Source: Sporolactobacillus sp. THM19-2
GTDB taxonomy: Bacteria; Bacillota; Bacilli; Bacillales; Sporolactobacillaceae
Length of the DNA: 46,337 bases
Assembly: GCF_004153195.1 (NCBI RefSeq)
Contig: NZ_SEMC01000019.1
Span: 1-46,337 of the forward strand
Reading direction: 5' to 3'
Below the pieces are notes generated by a model, which saw only the letters and a program-made list of their open reading frames with translations, did not search any database and was not told the DNA's origin. The position numbers and the translations under genes are program-made. This document shows, in pieces, positions 17,007 through 25,462 of this stretch. Each line of letters begins with the position of its first letter. The stretch's first letter is position 1.

Positions 17007-17432
17007 TTATCCATTAACTGAATGTCTCTCCTCTATGCCGACTTGTTTTTTTATAGCTGATTGTAATACTTGAGAATAATTCACGTTGTTTTCCTTAGCA
17101 AGATCATCCAGCCACTTAGGGATGGTCAATGTTTTCTTCACGGACTGGTTAAAAATTTGCTGAAGATATGGGGCCATTAATACATCGATTAGGATCACGC
17201 ACTGATGCTTTTCTATCTTCAGGTCTCTAATACTTGAAGCTTCCGGAATATCTTCTCCGTCCTTATCCATTCCGTATAAGTGCAACGCAAGAGCCTCCCT
17301 CGCGTTTTTCTGAACCTCTTCCAAAGTTGAACCATAAGGAAGGCACCCAGGCAAGTCAGGAAATTGAACAGAGTAGCCTTTTTCCTCTTCTGTTAAAATA
17401 GCAGGAAATATATATTTAGACTTTAAACCCAT
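17007..17432 (-). CDS. hicB: HicB-family antitoxin
   Basis: This 141-residue type II antitoxin has an N-terminal partially degraded RNase-H-like HicB fold (KYIFPAILTEEEKGYSVQFPDLPGCLPYGSTLEEVQKNAREAL) and a C-terminal ribbon-helix-helix-type DNA-binding segment (KKTLTIPKWLDDLAKENNVNYSQVLQSAIKKQ). HicB neutralises the mRNA-cleaving toxin HicA and represses the operon. ATG 17432 follows AAAGGAG. The toxin gene lies directly upstream on the same strand but carries a frameshift, so the antitoxin is intact with no functional toxin in this window. Confidence 0.9.
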   Translation of the reverse strand: MGLKSKYIFPAILTEEEKGYSVQFPDLPGCLPYGSTLEEVQKNAREALALHLYGMDKDGEDIPEASSIRDLKIEKHQCVILIDVLMAPYLQQIFNQSVKKTLTIPKWLDDLAKENNVNYSQVLQSAIKKQVGIEERHSVNG

Positions 17433-17473
17433 AGTCAGATCAACTCCTTTTTTACGGGTAGAAAAAGAAAAGG

Positions 17474-17670
17474 TTAGGAAAATCGAACTCCTGATTGCTT
17501 TTCAATACTCATTAAAGTTCCGGTTGGTATATCCTTTCTTGGATGAGTCAGTGTAACCCTTCCCTTTTTCGTTGGATGCTTCAATTGAACATGATCCCCA
17601 ACAGTATCAACAATATACCATCCGTTTTTTTGAGTATCTTAAGGACTTCTCTTGAGGAATATGATTTCAT
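17474..17670 (-). pseudogene. hicA: hicA toxin gene with a 1-nt frameshift
   Basis: From ATG 17670 the frame reads MKSYSSREVLKILKKTDG and then stops early. If one base is added to the run of seven A (opposite T 17627-17633 region), it becomes LKKNGWYIVDTVGDHVQLKH, then PTKKGRVTLTHPRKDIP and GTLMSIEKQSGVRFS, a complete HicA of 65 residues with the catalytic His in GDHVQLKHP. The span of 197 nt is exactly one short of 66 codons. The lesion is a homopolymer deletion or a sequencing error. It lies 41 nt upstream of hicB. Confidence 0.85.
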
Positions 17671-17903
17671 AACCTAACCTCTTTCTCCTGTATCTTAACA
17701 CGTGTTATAGTACGTGTCAACAAAGACGAAATGAGACAACTTCGTGATCTATATACGTTGACCATAAGATTGTCATCTTTCTGCCGCGTGACTGGCGGGA
17801 AGGATGTCTTTAAAACTTTTCTGTGAAAAATGTCAATCAATATTCGTGAGGATTAAGCATTATCTTACATTACACTGATAATCGGCGTCCTGTGTGATTA
17901 TGC

Positions 17904-19157
17904 TCACTCCGATTCAAGATTTATTTTTACAAACTTCCTTTTGCCAACCTGAACGACCATGCCATCATGTACATTAATTTTTGCTCCGATGTCGGACAGT
18001 TTCGTCTGATTAATTTTTACGCCGCCGTTATGGATCATCCTGCGCGCCTCTCCGTTACTTTGAAAAAGGCCAAGTCTCACCAGAAAAGCAACCACCCAGA
18101 TCTGTTGCGTGGAACCGTTCCAATGCACTTCCGGAAGATCGCCCGGAAGCGCGTGTTGACGGAACACCTCTGCAAACTGTGCGCTCGCCTGATCCGCCGC
18201 TTCCTTGCCATGATACATGTTCACCAGTGTCCAGCTTAGCCGTTCCTTCACATCCCTCGGATGGATGGAGCCATTCTTTAATCCAGCCGCCAGACGGTTG
18301 ATCTCTTTAATGGGCAGATCGGTCGCCAAAGTAAAGTACTTGATCATCAGTTCATCCGGCAGAGACATCGCCTTGCCGAAAATCTCATCCGCTGATTCGT
18401 CAATGCCGATATAATTGCCAAGCGACTTGGACATTTTCTTCTTTCCATCCAGCCCTTCCAGAAGAGGGAGCATGATCGCCACCTGTTTTTCCATGCCGTA
18501 AGCTTCCTGAATATGCCGTCCCATCAGCAAATTAAACTTCTGATCCGTGCCTCCGAGTTCAATATCGGATCGGAGTGCAACGGAGTCGTACGCCTGCATC
18601 AGAGGATAGAAGAACTCATGAATCGATATAGACTGCCCTGACCGGTAGCGATTGCTGAAATCGTCACGTTCAAGCATGCGCGCCACCGTTGTTTTGGCGG
18701 ACAAGTCAATGACATCGGAAAAACTCAGACGGGACAGCCATTTCGCGTTAAAGGCAACGGTCGCTTTCTCCATATCGATAACCTTGCTAAATTGTTCAAA
18801 GTATGTCTGTGCATTCGCCTGAACTTCTTCATCCGTTAATTGCCGGCGTGTCGCCGATTTGCCCGTCGGATCGCCGATTTTTCCTGTAAAATCGCCGATC
18901 ACGAGCTGAACCTGATGGCCGAATTGCTGAAACTGGCGCAGTTTATGCAGCACCACCGTGTGTCCGATATGCACGTCCGGAGCCGATGGATCAAGACCCA
19001 GTTTAACATGCAACGGCTTTCCGGTCGCCACTGACTTTTTCAGTTTTTCTCTAAGCTCAGCCTCAGGAACAATTTCCGCTGCACCCTGTTTCAGAGTGTC
19101 AAACTGTTGTTGGACAGCTTCCTGCTGTGAAACCGATAAATGAATCTCAGCATTCAT
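17904..19157 (-). CDS. tyrS: Tyrosyl-tRNA synthetase
   Basis: This class I aminoacyl-tRNA synthetase of 417 residues charges tRNA-Tyr. Motifs: HIGH-type [14 protein letters not shown], the tyrosine-pocket segment [27 protein letters not shown], and the KMSKS loop ([11 protein letters not shown]). A C-terminal S4 RNA-binding domain follows ([23 protein letters not shown]). The sequence is of the TyrZ/TyrRS2 type seen as a second enzyme in Bacillus. The start is taken as ATG 19157 behind GGAGTGGGAG; longer in-frame starts would extend into the leader. A T-box leader upstream makes expression respond to uncharged tRNA-Tyr. Confidence 0.94.
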   Translation of the reverse strand: MNAEIHLSVSQQEAVQQQFDTLKQGAAEIVPEAELREKLKKSVATGKPLHVKLGLDPSAPDVHIGHTVVLHKLRQFQQFGHQVQLVIGDFTGKIGDPTGKSATRRQLTDEEVQANAQTYFEQFSKVIDMEKATVAFNAKWLSRLSFSDVIDLSAKTTVARMLERDDFSNRYRSGQSISIHEFFYPLMQAYDSVALRSDIELGGTDQKFNLLMGRHIQEAYGMEKQVAIMLPLLEGLDGKKKMSKSLGNYIGIDESADEIFGKAMSLPDELMIKYFTLATDLPIKEINRLAAGLKNGSIHPRDVKERLSWTLVNMYHGKEAADQASAQFAEVFRQHALPGDLPEVHWNGSTQQIWVVAFLVRLGLFQSNGEARRMIHNGGVKINQTKLSDIGAKINVHDGMVVQVGKRKFVKINLESE

Positions 19158-19250
19158 TTCTCCCACTCCATTTCCGTTATTCTTCATACGTTTTCGATGA
19201 AAGCCGCCGACACGAACCATGAACTGCTGTCACACCCGTAAAACAGGAAT

Positions 19251-19500
19251 AAAAAAACGCCCCCTCTGAAAAGGGACGAAAATTCCGCGGTACCACCCTC
19301 GTTGAGCGCTCAGCCAGCTCTCCACTTGTTCCGTTAACGGCAGCAACCGTTTTCTGCTACTGGCTTGAACGAAGACGGCGTTTGCAGAAAAACTCAGGGA
19401 AGTAATTCATGACTGCCTTTGTGCCGGCTCGCATCGTCCGCCGGCTTTCTGGAACAGGGAAACAGCCACTACTCATTCCAATCATCGCGATCAATGTGAA
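19251..19500 (-). ncRNA. T-box leader RNA (tyrosine) with terminator
   Basis: On the minus strand the T-box core AGGGTGGTACCGCGGAA (19299-19283) is followed by the terminator hairpin CGTCCC...GGGGGCG and TTTTTTT (19278-19251). Upstream is Stem I with GATGATTGGAATGAGTAG, the apical CCGGC...GCCGG helix, and TGAATTACTTCCCTGAG, where TAC (19404-19402) is the plausible tyrosine specifier codon. Uncharged tRNA-Tyr pairing with the specifier and T-box would favour antitermination of tyrS. Confidence 0.93.
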
Positions 19501-19509
19501 ATTATTCTT

Positions 19510-19539
19510 ATCCTATGACAGAATTCTACGTTCTGTCAA
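19510..19539 (-). promoter_or_regulatory. tyrS promoter, spacer contains a perfect palindrome
   Basis: TTGACA (19539-19534) and TAGGAT (19515-19510) are 18 nt apart on the minus strand. TGACAGAA and TTCTGTCA form a perfect inverted repeat from the -35 through the spacer, which could be an operator or merely fortuitous. Confidence 0.6.
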
Positions 19540-19603
19540 CAGCCTACATCGCAATTAGCTCCCCGTGGGCTTTTTATTTTTCAGGAACATCTACACTCAC
19601 TTA

Positions 19604-19623
19604 CGATACGGTTCACCGTATCG
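19604..19623. repeat. Perfect 9-bp inverted repeat, role unknown
   Basis: CGATACGGT (19604-19612) and ACCGTATCG (19615-19623) are separated by 2 nt. There is no T-run after it on either strand, so it is not an ordinary terminator. It lies between the tyrS promoter and repeat module A. Confidence 0.5.
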
Positions 19624-19747
19624 CAGCAAAATGAGGTTCTCCCCGATTTTTTCAACGATCAAAAAGAACACCCAATCAACCCGTCTCGCAGGGATTTCAT
19701 CTCACTTCCTTGTATGTCCTTAATGGAGTCATGAGCAAAAAGTAAAA

Positions 19748-19936
19748 TAAGCGGATGTTTTCCGGTTAGACGCAGAATGGGACTCTTTTCGGGGGGTATA
19801 TAAGGGGAAGTTTTCCGGTTATGCAAAACAAAAAGCTCCATTCACCCTTTTTTCGAGCTAATAGGCGGAACCCTTCCGTCTATTTTAGCTGCTTTTCATT
19901 TTATTTACCAAGTAAGCGGAATTTTTCCGTCTATTC
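19748..19936 (+). repeat. Four-hairpin GCGGA/TCCG repeat module, copy A
   Basis: Four palindromic units start at 19748 (TAAGCGGATGTTTTCCGG), 19801 (TAAGGGGAAGTTTTCCGG), 19860 (AATAGGCGGAACCCTTCCG) and 19913 (TAAGCGGAATTTTTCCG), each followed by TTA or TCTA. The linkers also match copy B (33804-33989), for example GCAGAATGGxACTC after unit 1. Order and spacing agree with copy B to within 1-2 nt. No gene explains the sequence. It ends 15 nt before the stop of the broken antitoxin-like gene. Confidence 0.85.
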
Positions 19937-19950
19937 ATCTGAGCGTATGC

Positions 19951-20281
19951 TTAAACATCTAACTTCTGATATCTTTCATACTCTTCTTTAGACATTGAAT
20001 GCTCAGGTGGAAGGCTTGTTCCGGATGCCTTCCATAATTCTTAATTCGATCCGCAACTTCCTTATAGATCAGTTTATCTTCAAGGTAGTTTATCCGTTCA
20101 AACATATTTTCGTATTCCCGATAGTCAAGAATGATTGAGTCAAACTTATGATTGTCAGTAATCACTTGCGGCTTTTTTTTGGCCCGTTTGCGAACTGAAC
20201 TGAATGTCTTAACCGCCACAGAAGATGGAATAATCTGGTCTTCAGAAAATTAGGTTTGACCACGATTGATTCATCATCCAT
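19951..20281 (-). pseudogene. Type II antitoxin-like gene broken by two frameshifts
   Basis: From ATG 20281 (GGAGGTG 8 nt before) the product starts MDDESIVVKPNF, changes frame near 20245 to continue SEDQIIPSSVAVKTFSSVRKRAKKK ... DYREYENMFERINYLEDKLIYKEVADRIKN, and changes again near 20040 to WKASGTSLPPEHSMSKEEYERYQKLDV, ending at TAA 19953-19951. Joined, it gives about 110 residues with the small acidic/helical look and REYENMFERINYLED segment of Phd/YefM- or RelB-like antitoxins. Family assignment is tentative. No toxin gene is seen next to it. Confidence 0.6.
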
Positions 20282-20502
20282 AACTTTGACACCTCCGTTC
20301 GATTATTTCCCTTTCAACATTTATTATGCAACTTTTTTCATTCGATGTGTCATTAAATGATATCGTTTTATGTTAGTAAAGAATGACTCTGCTTCTACTG
20401 AGGTGTATTTACACACAATAAAAGACTTGATCCAGAGATAAATATTATATGGTCGTCAAAAAGGAAAACGACGAAAAAGGTTTAAAAAGACTCCCATTAA
20501 AG

Positions 20503-20539
20503 CAAAAAACACCCTGCCAGATCATTCATTCTGGCAGGG
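20503..20539 (-). terminator. Terminator of guaA
   Basis: CCCTGCCAGA (20512-20521) pairs perfectly with TCTGGCAGGG (20530-20539). On the minus strand the stem is followed by TGTTTTTTGC. It lies about 100 nt past the guaA stop. Confidence 0.85.
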
Positions 20540-20639
20540 ATCTTGGCAGGAACCATTAAATTTTTAGCAGTTTTTACCCGCTTTACATCATAATAAACCT
20601 TGTGAAACAGGGATTCTCTTTCCAATTTGTATTTTCCTT

Positions 20640-22181
20640 TTATTCCCACTCAATTGTGGCCGGCGGCTTGGAGGTAACGTCATACACAATACGGTTGACG
20701 TGCTCCACCTCATTCACGATCCGGTTCGAGATTTTTTCGAGAACCTCCCATGGGATGCGTGCCCAGTCGGAGGTCATGCCGTCGATTGAGGTGACAGCGC
20801 GGATGGCGATACAGTGATCGTAGGTACGTCCGTCGCCCATAACGCCGACACTCTGGATGTTCGGCAGCACGGTGAAGTACTGCCAGATGTCGCGGTCGAG
20901 ACCGGCTTTTTTGATTTCCTCACGCAGAATGGCATCTGATTCACGGACAATTGCCAGCTTGTCCTCGGTAATCGCGCCGAGCACGCGGATGCCGAGGCCC
21001 GGTCCCGGGAACGGCTGGCGCCAGACGATATCGTCCGGCAGGCCGAGCTGGGTGCCGAGCTCGCGTACCTCATCCTTGAACAGCGTATTCAGCGGTTCAA
21101 TCAGCTTGAATGTCATATCTTCGGGAAGCCCGCCGACATTATGATGCGACTTGATGGTCTGTGAGGAGCCGCCCGCGCCGCTCTCTACCACATCCGTATA
21201 GAGCGTGCCCTGGACAAGAAACGAGATATCCTTAAGCTTGCTTGCTTCTTCTTCAAAAACATGGATGAATTCGTTGCCGATGATTTTGCGCTTTTTCTCC
21301 GGCTCGCTGACATCCGTCAGCTTGTCCAGAAAGCGCTGTTTTGCGTCGACAAAGATAAAATTCATATGGAAGCGGTTTTTGAATGTCTCAACAACGCCTT
21401 CTGCTTCGCCTTTGCGGAGCAGACCGTGATCGACAAAAATGCAGGTCAGCTGATCGCCTATGGCCTGGTGTACCAGAGCTGCAGCAACCGAAGAATCAAC
21501 TCCGCCGCTCAATGCACAGATTACTTTCTTATCGCCGACAGTGGACCGGATCTTCTCCACCTGCTGATCGATGAAGTGTTCCATCGACCAGTTCTTTTCC
21601 GCTTTACAGATGTTAAAAATAAAATTCTTCAGAAGATCATTTCCGAATTCTGTGTGGCGGACTTCAACGTGGTACTGCACTCCGTACAGATTTTTTGCGA
21701 CATCACTCATCGCCGCCACCGGACACGATGCGCTTTTCGCATCGACTTTGAATCCTTCCGGCGGCGTTTTAACGAGATCGCCATGGCTCATCCAGACTGT
21801 CTGCTTTGCCGGCTGCCCCTGGAAAAGGGCACTGTCCGTATTCGCGGAAATTTCTGCTTTACCATATTCTCTGTGGGAGGCATGCGCAACATCCGCCCCG
21901 AAGTGCAGGCTCATCAGTTGCATCCCGTAACAGATACCGAGAATCGGAATCCCGAGGTCATAGACCGCCGGATCGACTTTCGGCGCGCCCTCCCAGTAGA
22001 CACTGCTCGGTCCGCCGGAGAAGATGATCCCTTTCGGCCTTTTTTCTCTGATCTGTTCCGCCGTCATCGTATTCGGCAGAAGTTCACTGTATACACCAAG
22101 ATCACGGACACGTCTTGCGATCAGCTGATTATACTGACCGCCGAAGTCCATGACAATGATCAAATTCTCAGGTTGTCCCAT
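20640..22181 (-). CDS. guaA: GMP synthase (glutamine-hydrolysing)
   Basis: This 513-residue enzyme converts XMP, ATP and glutamine to GMP. Domains in order: class I glutamine amidotransferase with the nucleophile in GICYGMQLM (about residue 85) and the [12 protein letters not shown] loop, ATP-pyrophosphatase domain with the P-loop [18 protein letters not shown], and the dimerisation/XMP-binding C-terminus ending KPPATIEWE. In the usual family motif the amidotransferase histidine sits in YHPE; here the text reads YHVEVRH, so the position after His is Val instead of Pro, which is unusual. The start is ATG 22181 ([20 protein letters not shown]), matching the decayed copy. The ribosome site is weak. 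Length is full for the family. Confidence 0.95.
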   Translation of the reverse strand: MGQPENLIIVMDFGGQYNQLIARRVRDLGVYSELLPNTMTAEQIREKRPKGIIFSGGPSSVYWEGAPKVDPAVYDLGIPILGICYGMQLMSLHFGADVAHASHREYGKAEISANTDSALFQGQPAKQTVWMSHGDLVKTPPEGFKVDAKSASCPVAAMSDVAKNLYGVQYHVEVRHTEFGNDLLKNFIFNICKAEKNWSMEHFIDQQVEKIRSTVGDKKVICALSGGVDSSVAAALVHQAIGDQLTCIFVDHGLLRKGEAEGVVETFKNRFHMNFIFVDAKQRFLDKLTDVSEPEKKRKIIGNEFIHVFEEEASKLKDISFLVQGTLYTDVVESGAGGSSQTIKSHHNVGGLPEDMTFKLIEPLNTLFKDEVRELGTQLGLPDDIVWRQPFPGPGLGIRVLGAITEDKLAIVRESDAILREEIKKAGLDRDIWQYFTVLPNIQSVGVMGDGRTYDHCIAIRAVTSIDGMTSDWARIPWEVLEKISNRIVNEVEHVNRIVYDVTSKPPATIEWE

Positions 22182-22218
22182 CCCCGTTTGCACCCCGCAA
22201 TTTTTTATATAAAGAATA

Positions 22219-22245
22219 AGGATGCACCTCGCTCGAAGGCGTCCT
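22219..22245 (-). terminator. Terminator of the ArsB/NhaD-type transporter gene
   Basis: On the minus strand AGGACGC pairs with GCATCCT (one G.T) around a 13-nt loop and is followed by TATTCTTTATAT. It lies between the transporter stop and the guaA start. Confidence 0.55.
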
Positions 22246-22307
22246 CTTGTTTCCACTGATTTTGTATTACGTACCTATTTTAACAATCCGTCGCTGCTGC
22301 GGCAACC

Positions 22308-23588
22308 TCACATCAGGTAACGGAAATAAACATAGAGCGTTGAGATGACCAGCGACAGGAGCATCACCGGCAGACCAATTTTCATAAACCCGATAAAGGT
22401 AATCGGATGCCCTTCTTTCCCGGCGATTCCCGCCACAACGAGATTGGCGCTTGCGCCGATTAATAGACCGTTTCCACCAAGACAGGCTCCGAGTGACAGG
22501 CTCCACCAGAGCGGCTCCAGATTGGTCATTCCCATTTCGCCCATATCCTTAATCAGCGGAATCATTGTCGCAACAAAAGGAATATTATCGACAAAAGAGG
22601 AGACAATCCCGCTCATCCACAGGATCAAAAAGGTAGTCGGCAGCGGTTCTCCGTCGGTCAGGTCCAGGGCACCGTGCGCGAGCCGGGTCATGACACCCGT
22701 TTCAACCAGACCGCCGACCAGGACAAACAGCCCGATAAAAAAGAAAATGGTTGTCCATTCAACGTCTGACAAAGCCTTCTCAAGATAGCGCTCGCCGGTC
22801 AGAAGCAGCAGCAGAAAGGCACCGGAGAGCGCTATGGTTGCTGTTTCAACCCCGAGCATCTGATGCAGGAAAAAGCCGATCACGGTCAGAATAAGCACGA
22901 TCAGTGATTTGGCAAGCAGAACGGGATCCGTGATTTCCTCCCGGGCATCGAGGCCGGCGAGCACTTCCCGGGCATCCGGCCGCCCGTTAAGTGAATTCCG
23001 GTAAATGAAGCTCAGCAGGATCAGGACAGCGATGATGATCAGTACAATCACCGGTGCCAGGTTGGTGATGAAATCAATAAAGCTCAGGCTTTTGACCGCG
23101 CTGCCGATCATGATGTTCGGCGGATCACCGATCATTGTCGCCGTGCCGCCGATATTCGACATCAGGATCTCAGACATCAGAAACGGGACAGGCGACATCT
23201 TCAGCTGTCTGGCAATACTGAACGTCACAGGAGCGATCAGAAGAACGGTCGTCACATTGTCGAGAAAAGCTGAACCGAACGCCGCAATCAGTGAAAAGAT
23301 GACAAGCAAAGCAAACGGCTGCCCGTCCACTTTCCTGGCTGCCCAGATCGAAACAAAACGGAACAGTCCGGTCTGTGACGTGATAGAGACAATGATCATC
23401 ATGCCAATAAGGAGCCCCAGTGTGTTGAAATCAATGTGGCGGATAGCTGTCGCCTGATCGATGACGCCAAAGAACAGCAGAGCCGAAGCGCCGAGCAGGG
23501 CGATGATGGTCCGATGAATTTTCTCTGATATGATAAAACCATAGGCAACAAGGAAAATGCCGATGGCAAGTAGTGCGTGATTCCCCAA
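22308..23588 (-). CDS. ArsB/NhaD (SLC13-like) ion transporter
   Basis: This polytopic membrane protein of 426 residues has about 11-12 hydrophobic segments. Signatures of the ArsB/NhaD ion-transporter superfamily are two re-entrant-loop motifs: SNIGGTATMIGDPPNIMIGSA in the first half and LGGNGLLIGASANLVVAGIA in the second, plus SAFLDNVTTVLLIAPVT and SSFVDNIPFVATMIPL. Members move Na+/H+, arsenite or dicarboxylates; the DNVTT/DNIPF pair fits the P-protein/NhaD-like branch. It starts at TTG 23588 with GAAAGG upstream. It is followed upstream by a small unknown gene and a Kef-type antiporter on the same strand, suggesting an ion/pH-homeostasis cluster. The transported ion is not certain. Confidence 0.87.
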   Translation of the reverse strand: MGNHALLAIGIFLVAYGFIISEKIHRTIIALLGASALLFFGVIDQATAIRHIDFNTLGLLIGMMIIVSITSQTGLFRFVSIWAARKVDGQPFALLVIFSLIAAFGSAFLDNVTTVLLIAPVTFSIARQLKMSPVPFLMSEILMSNIGGTATMIGDPPNIMIGSAVKSLSFIDFITNLAPVIVLIIIAVLILLSFIYRNSLNGRPDAREVLAGLDAREEITDPVLLAKSLIVLILTVIGFFLHQMLGVETATIALSGAFLLLLLTGERYLEKALSDVEWTTIFFFIGLFVLVGGLVETGVMTRLAHGALDLTDGEPLPTTFLILWMSGIVSSFVDNIPFVATMIPLIKDMGEMGMTNLEPLWWSLSLGACLGGNGLLIGASANLVVAGIAGKEGHPITFIGFMKIGLPVMLLSLVISTLYVYFRYLM

Positions 23589-23658
23589 TAGAAAACAGAC
23601 CTTTCTGAATAGATTGCCTGTACTTGTTAAGCGGATTTCCGCCTGCTTCCGCCCCGGA

Positions 23659-23946
23659 TCAGTCCGTCAGCCAGCGGATGGATCGCAGCAGCTGCAGCTG
23701 AAACAGATGGGCGAGAAACGGAACATAAGCATCCCGCCGGACGATCACCTGCCACGTCCGTTCCCCGCGGCTGTAGAATAGAATATCAGAATAAACTTTA
23801 TCACGGTCAAAGAACGCCCTCAGCTGATGCAGGCAATCGACTGCTTCACTGGTTTTTGCCCGGATCAGAAAGTCAGTATCCTGTTCGTTCCGTTGTTCCC
23901 GCAAAGCAATCTGCTGATCATTGATTTCATAACGAACCGGCTTCAT
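23659..23946 (-). CDS. Conserved-looking small protein of unknown function
   Basis: This 95-residue soluble, charged protein begins MKPVRYEINDQQIALREQRNE and has an AFFDRDKVYSDILFYSRGERTWQVIVRRDAYVPFLAHLFQLQLL C-terminal half. No membrane helix, signal peptide or known motif is visible. GAAGGTGG precedes ATG 23946. It sits 38 nt after the Kef-type antiporter gene on the same strand and 70 nt before the next transporter, so a link to antiporter function or stability is plausible but unproven. Confidence 0.7.
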   Translation of the reverse strand: MKPVRYEINDQQIALREQRNEQDTDFLIRAKTSEAVDCLHQLRAFFDRDKVYSDILFYSRGERTWQVIVRRDAYVPFLAHLFQLQLLRSIRWLTD

Positions 23947-23984
23947 GAGGCCACCTTCTTTTTTTATTCATTGTAGCATGTTCT

Positions 23985-25136
23985 TCAGGCTGCTTCATGA
24001 TCTCTTTCATTGGCAAAGAGCCTGCTTAAGGCGGGCGGCGTCACCAGCGTAGTGATCAGAACGACAAGGATCAGCGGGGTATAATACCTCTCGTCCAGAA
24101 GGCCTGAAGTCATACCGATGGAGGCAAGGATCAGGGCCACCTCTCCACGCGAGATCATACCCGCCCCGATTTTCGCCGCGCCGTGAAAATCAAATCCGGT
24201 CATCCAGGCACCCAGACCTGAACCCGCAAGTTTGGTGAAAATGGCCAGAAGCGAAAGGGCGATAATGAACCAGATGTGACGGTCAAGTCCGGTAAACGTG
24301 ACATTCAGTCCGATACTGACAAAAAACACCGGAACAAAAATGCCATATGAAATCGGCTCAATCTTCTGTTCCACCTTCTCCTTAAAGGGTGTCTGTGCGA
24401 TAGCCGCCCCGGCGATAAAAGAACCGATGATACCCGCCACGCCAAGCCATTCGGCATAACAGGCAAAGAAGAACCCGATCATGACTGCCGCGCTGACCAC
24501 CGGTTCGGAGACCTTCAACCCGCCGAACCGGCGCATGATCCATGGAACAGCTTTCCAGCTGATCAGGAGGATGGTGGCAAAGAACAGAATTTTCTGTCCA
24601 ATTACAAGCAGTGTACTCTCATCTGATCCGCCGAAAAAGCTCATGACAAAAGCCAGCAGAACAATGACCAGAACATCGTCGAGTACCGCGGCCCCGAGGA
24701 TGGTCGTACTTTCCCGCGTCTGAAGCTTGCCCATTTCCTTCAAAGTCTGTACCGTAATGCTCACTGAAGTCGCAGAAAGAACCAGCCCCAGAAAGATCCC
24801 CTGATTAAGCGGCATGCCCATCCCGAGTCCTGCCAGCGTACCAAATCCAAGCGGAAAGATAATCCCTCCGACGGCCACAGCCGTCGACGGCCGGGCATTT
24901 TTTCGCAGATCGTCAAGGTCAGCTTCAAGTCCGGCAATGAACATCAGCAGGATCACACCGGCTTCGCTGATGATATGGATCATTTCCGAATTGGGTATCC
25001 ACCCCAGAACAGCCGGGCCAATCAGAATGCCCACCAGTAATTCCCCAAGCACAGCCGGCTGTTTCATCAGGACACTCAGATGTCCGGCTATTTTGGTCGC
25101 AAGTAAAATGACAGCCAGTTCAAAAATAAAGTCCAT
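23985..25136 (-). CDS. CPA2 (Kef/NapA-type) cation:proton antiporter
   Basis: This 383-residue membrane protein has about 12-13 hydrophobic segments and no C-terminal nucleotide-binding (RCK) domain. Landmarks: GELLVGILIGPAVLGW, LLMFIAGLEADLDDLRKN, the ion-site helix ILGAAVLDDVLVIVLLAF with the Asp-Asp pair of electrogenic NapA-like antiporters, and GMISRGEVALILASIG near the C-terminus. It probably exchanges Na+ or K+ for protons. The absence of RCK argues against glutathione-gated Kef channels and favours GerN/NapA-like exchangers. ATG 25136 follows AGGGGGG. The leader contains a dispersed-repeat copy and a terminator-like hairpin, so expression may be attenuated. Confidence 0.9.
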   Translation of the reverse strand: MDFIFELAVILLATKIAGHLSVLMKQPAVLGELLVGILIGPAVLGWIPNSEMIHIISEAGVILLMFIAGLEADLDDLRKNARPSTAVAVGGIIFPLGFGTLAGLGMGMPLNQGIFLGLVLSATSVSITVQTLKEMGKLQTRESTTILGAAVLDDVLVIVLLAFVMSFFGGSDESTLLVIGQKILFFATILLISWKAVPWIMRRFGGLKVSEPVVSAAVMIGFFFACYAEWLGVAGIIGSFIAGAAIAQTPFKEKVEQKIEPISYGIFVPVFFVSIGLNVTFTGLDRHIWFIIALSLLAIFTKLAGSGLGAWMTGFDFHGAAKIGAGMISRGEVALILASIGMTSGLLDERYYTPLILVVLITTLVTPPALSRLFANERDHEAA

Positions 25137-25159
25137 CGGTTCCCCCCTGTGATGAAATG

Positions 25160-25321
25160 ATAAAGTGAAACGTCAATCCGTGAGGGACTTTCGAGCACAC
25201 AGGGCACCCTCATTTTTAGCCTGCGCGCATCCCTCCGCTGATTGTCTGTTGGACCCATCGTGCTGCAGCAGGCAGTGATCCCACACCCGGGCAAGAGGGC
25301 ACTGCCCGTTCAGGCGGGATA
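25160..25321 (+). repeat. Block-conserved dispersed repeat, copy 1
   Basis: This shares three ordered blocks with 36607-36742: ATAAAGTGAAACGxCAAxC plus GTGAGGG; ACCCATCGxGCTGCxGC, then GTGATxC and CACCCGGGC; and CACTGCCCGTTCA followed by GCGGGATA. Copy 1 has an extra roughly 50-nt segment between blocks 1 and 2. It occupies the leader of the Kef-type gene (opposite strand). Confidence 0.8.
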
Positions 25322-25335
25322 AAAAAAGCAAAAAA

Positions 25336-25357
25336 GGAGCCTGTGCTGACAGGCTCC
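25336..25357 (-). terminator. Terminator-like hairpin in the Kef-gene leader
   Basis: GGAGCCTGT (25336-25344) and ACAGGCTCC (25349-25357) pair perfectly over GCTG. On the minus strand TTTTTTGCTTTTTTT follows. A possible promoter lies just upstream on that strand (TTGACA 25427-25422, ATAAAG 25404-25399, 17-nt spacing), so this could be an attenuator of the antiporter gene instead of a plain terminator. Confidence 0.75.
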
Positions 25358-25434
25358 ACCAGAATCGTGCATATTTATCTTTATATTGTTTATCTCTACT
25401 TTATCCTGAGACAGGTGGCTATGTCAAATATTAA

Positions 25435-25462
25435 TAAAAAAAAAGAGCCCCTGTTCGGGCTC
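25435..25462 (-). terminator. Terminator of the DUF3298-type gene
   Basis: GAGCCC (25445-25450) and GGGCTC (25457-25462) form a short GC stem. On the minus strand it is followed by nine to ten T (25444-25435). It lies 132 nt past the stop of the gene. Confidence 0.8.

Noticed and set aside
19556-19582. Plus-strand terminator (AGCTCCCCGTGGGCTTTTT)
   Set aside because: There is no plus-strand gene upstream to terminate, and the stem is short with a bulge. Probably fortuitous.
19659-19841. 60-codon minus-strand frame in the tyrS-antitoxin gap
   Set aside because: It is mostly made of repeat module A hairpins, with no ribosome site, and the corresponding frame is not kept in copy B.
21261-22259. 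332-codon plus-strand frame opposite guaA
   Set aside because: It is a shadow of the GuaA coding strand, which carries all the conserved motifs.
25160-25321. Known riboswitch class (c-di-AMP, sodium, guanidine, manganese) in the Kef-gene leader
   Set aside because: The conserved cores of those classes that I know are not present. The same sequence recurs elsewhere in the opposite orientation to its gene, so it is better treated as a dispersed repeat.
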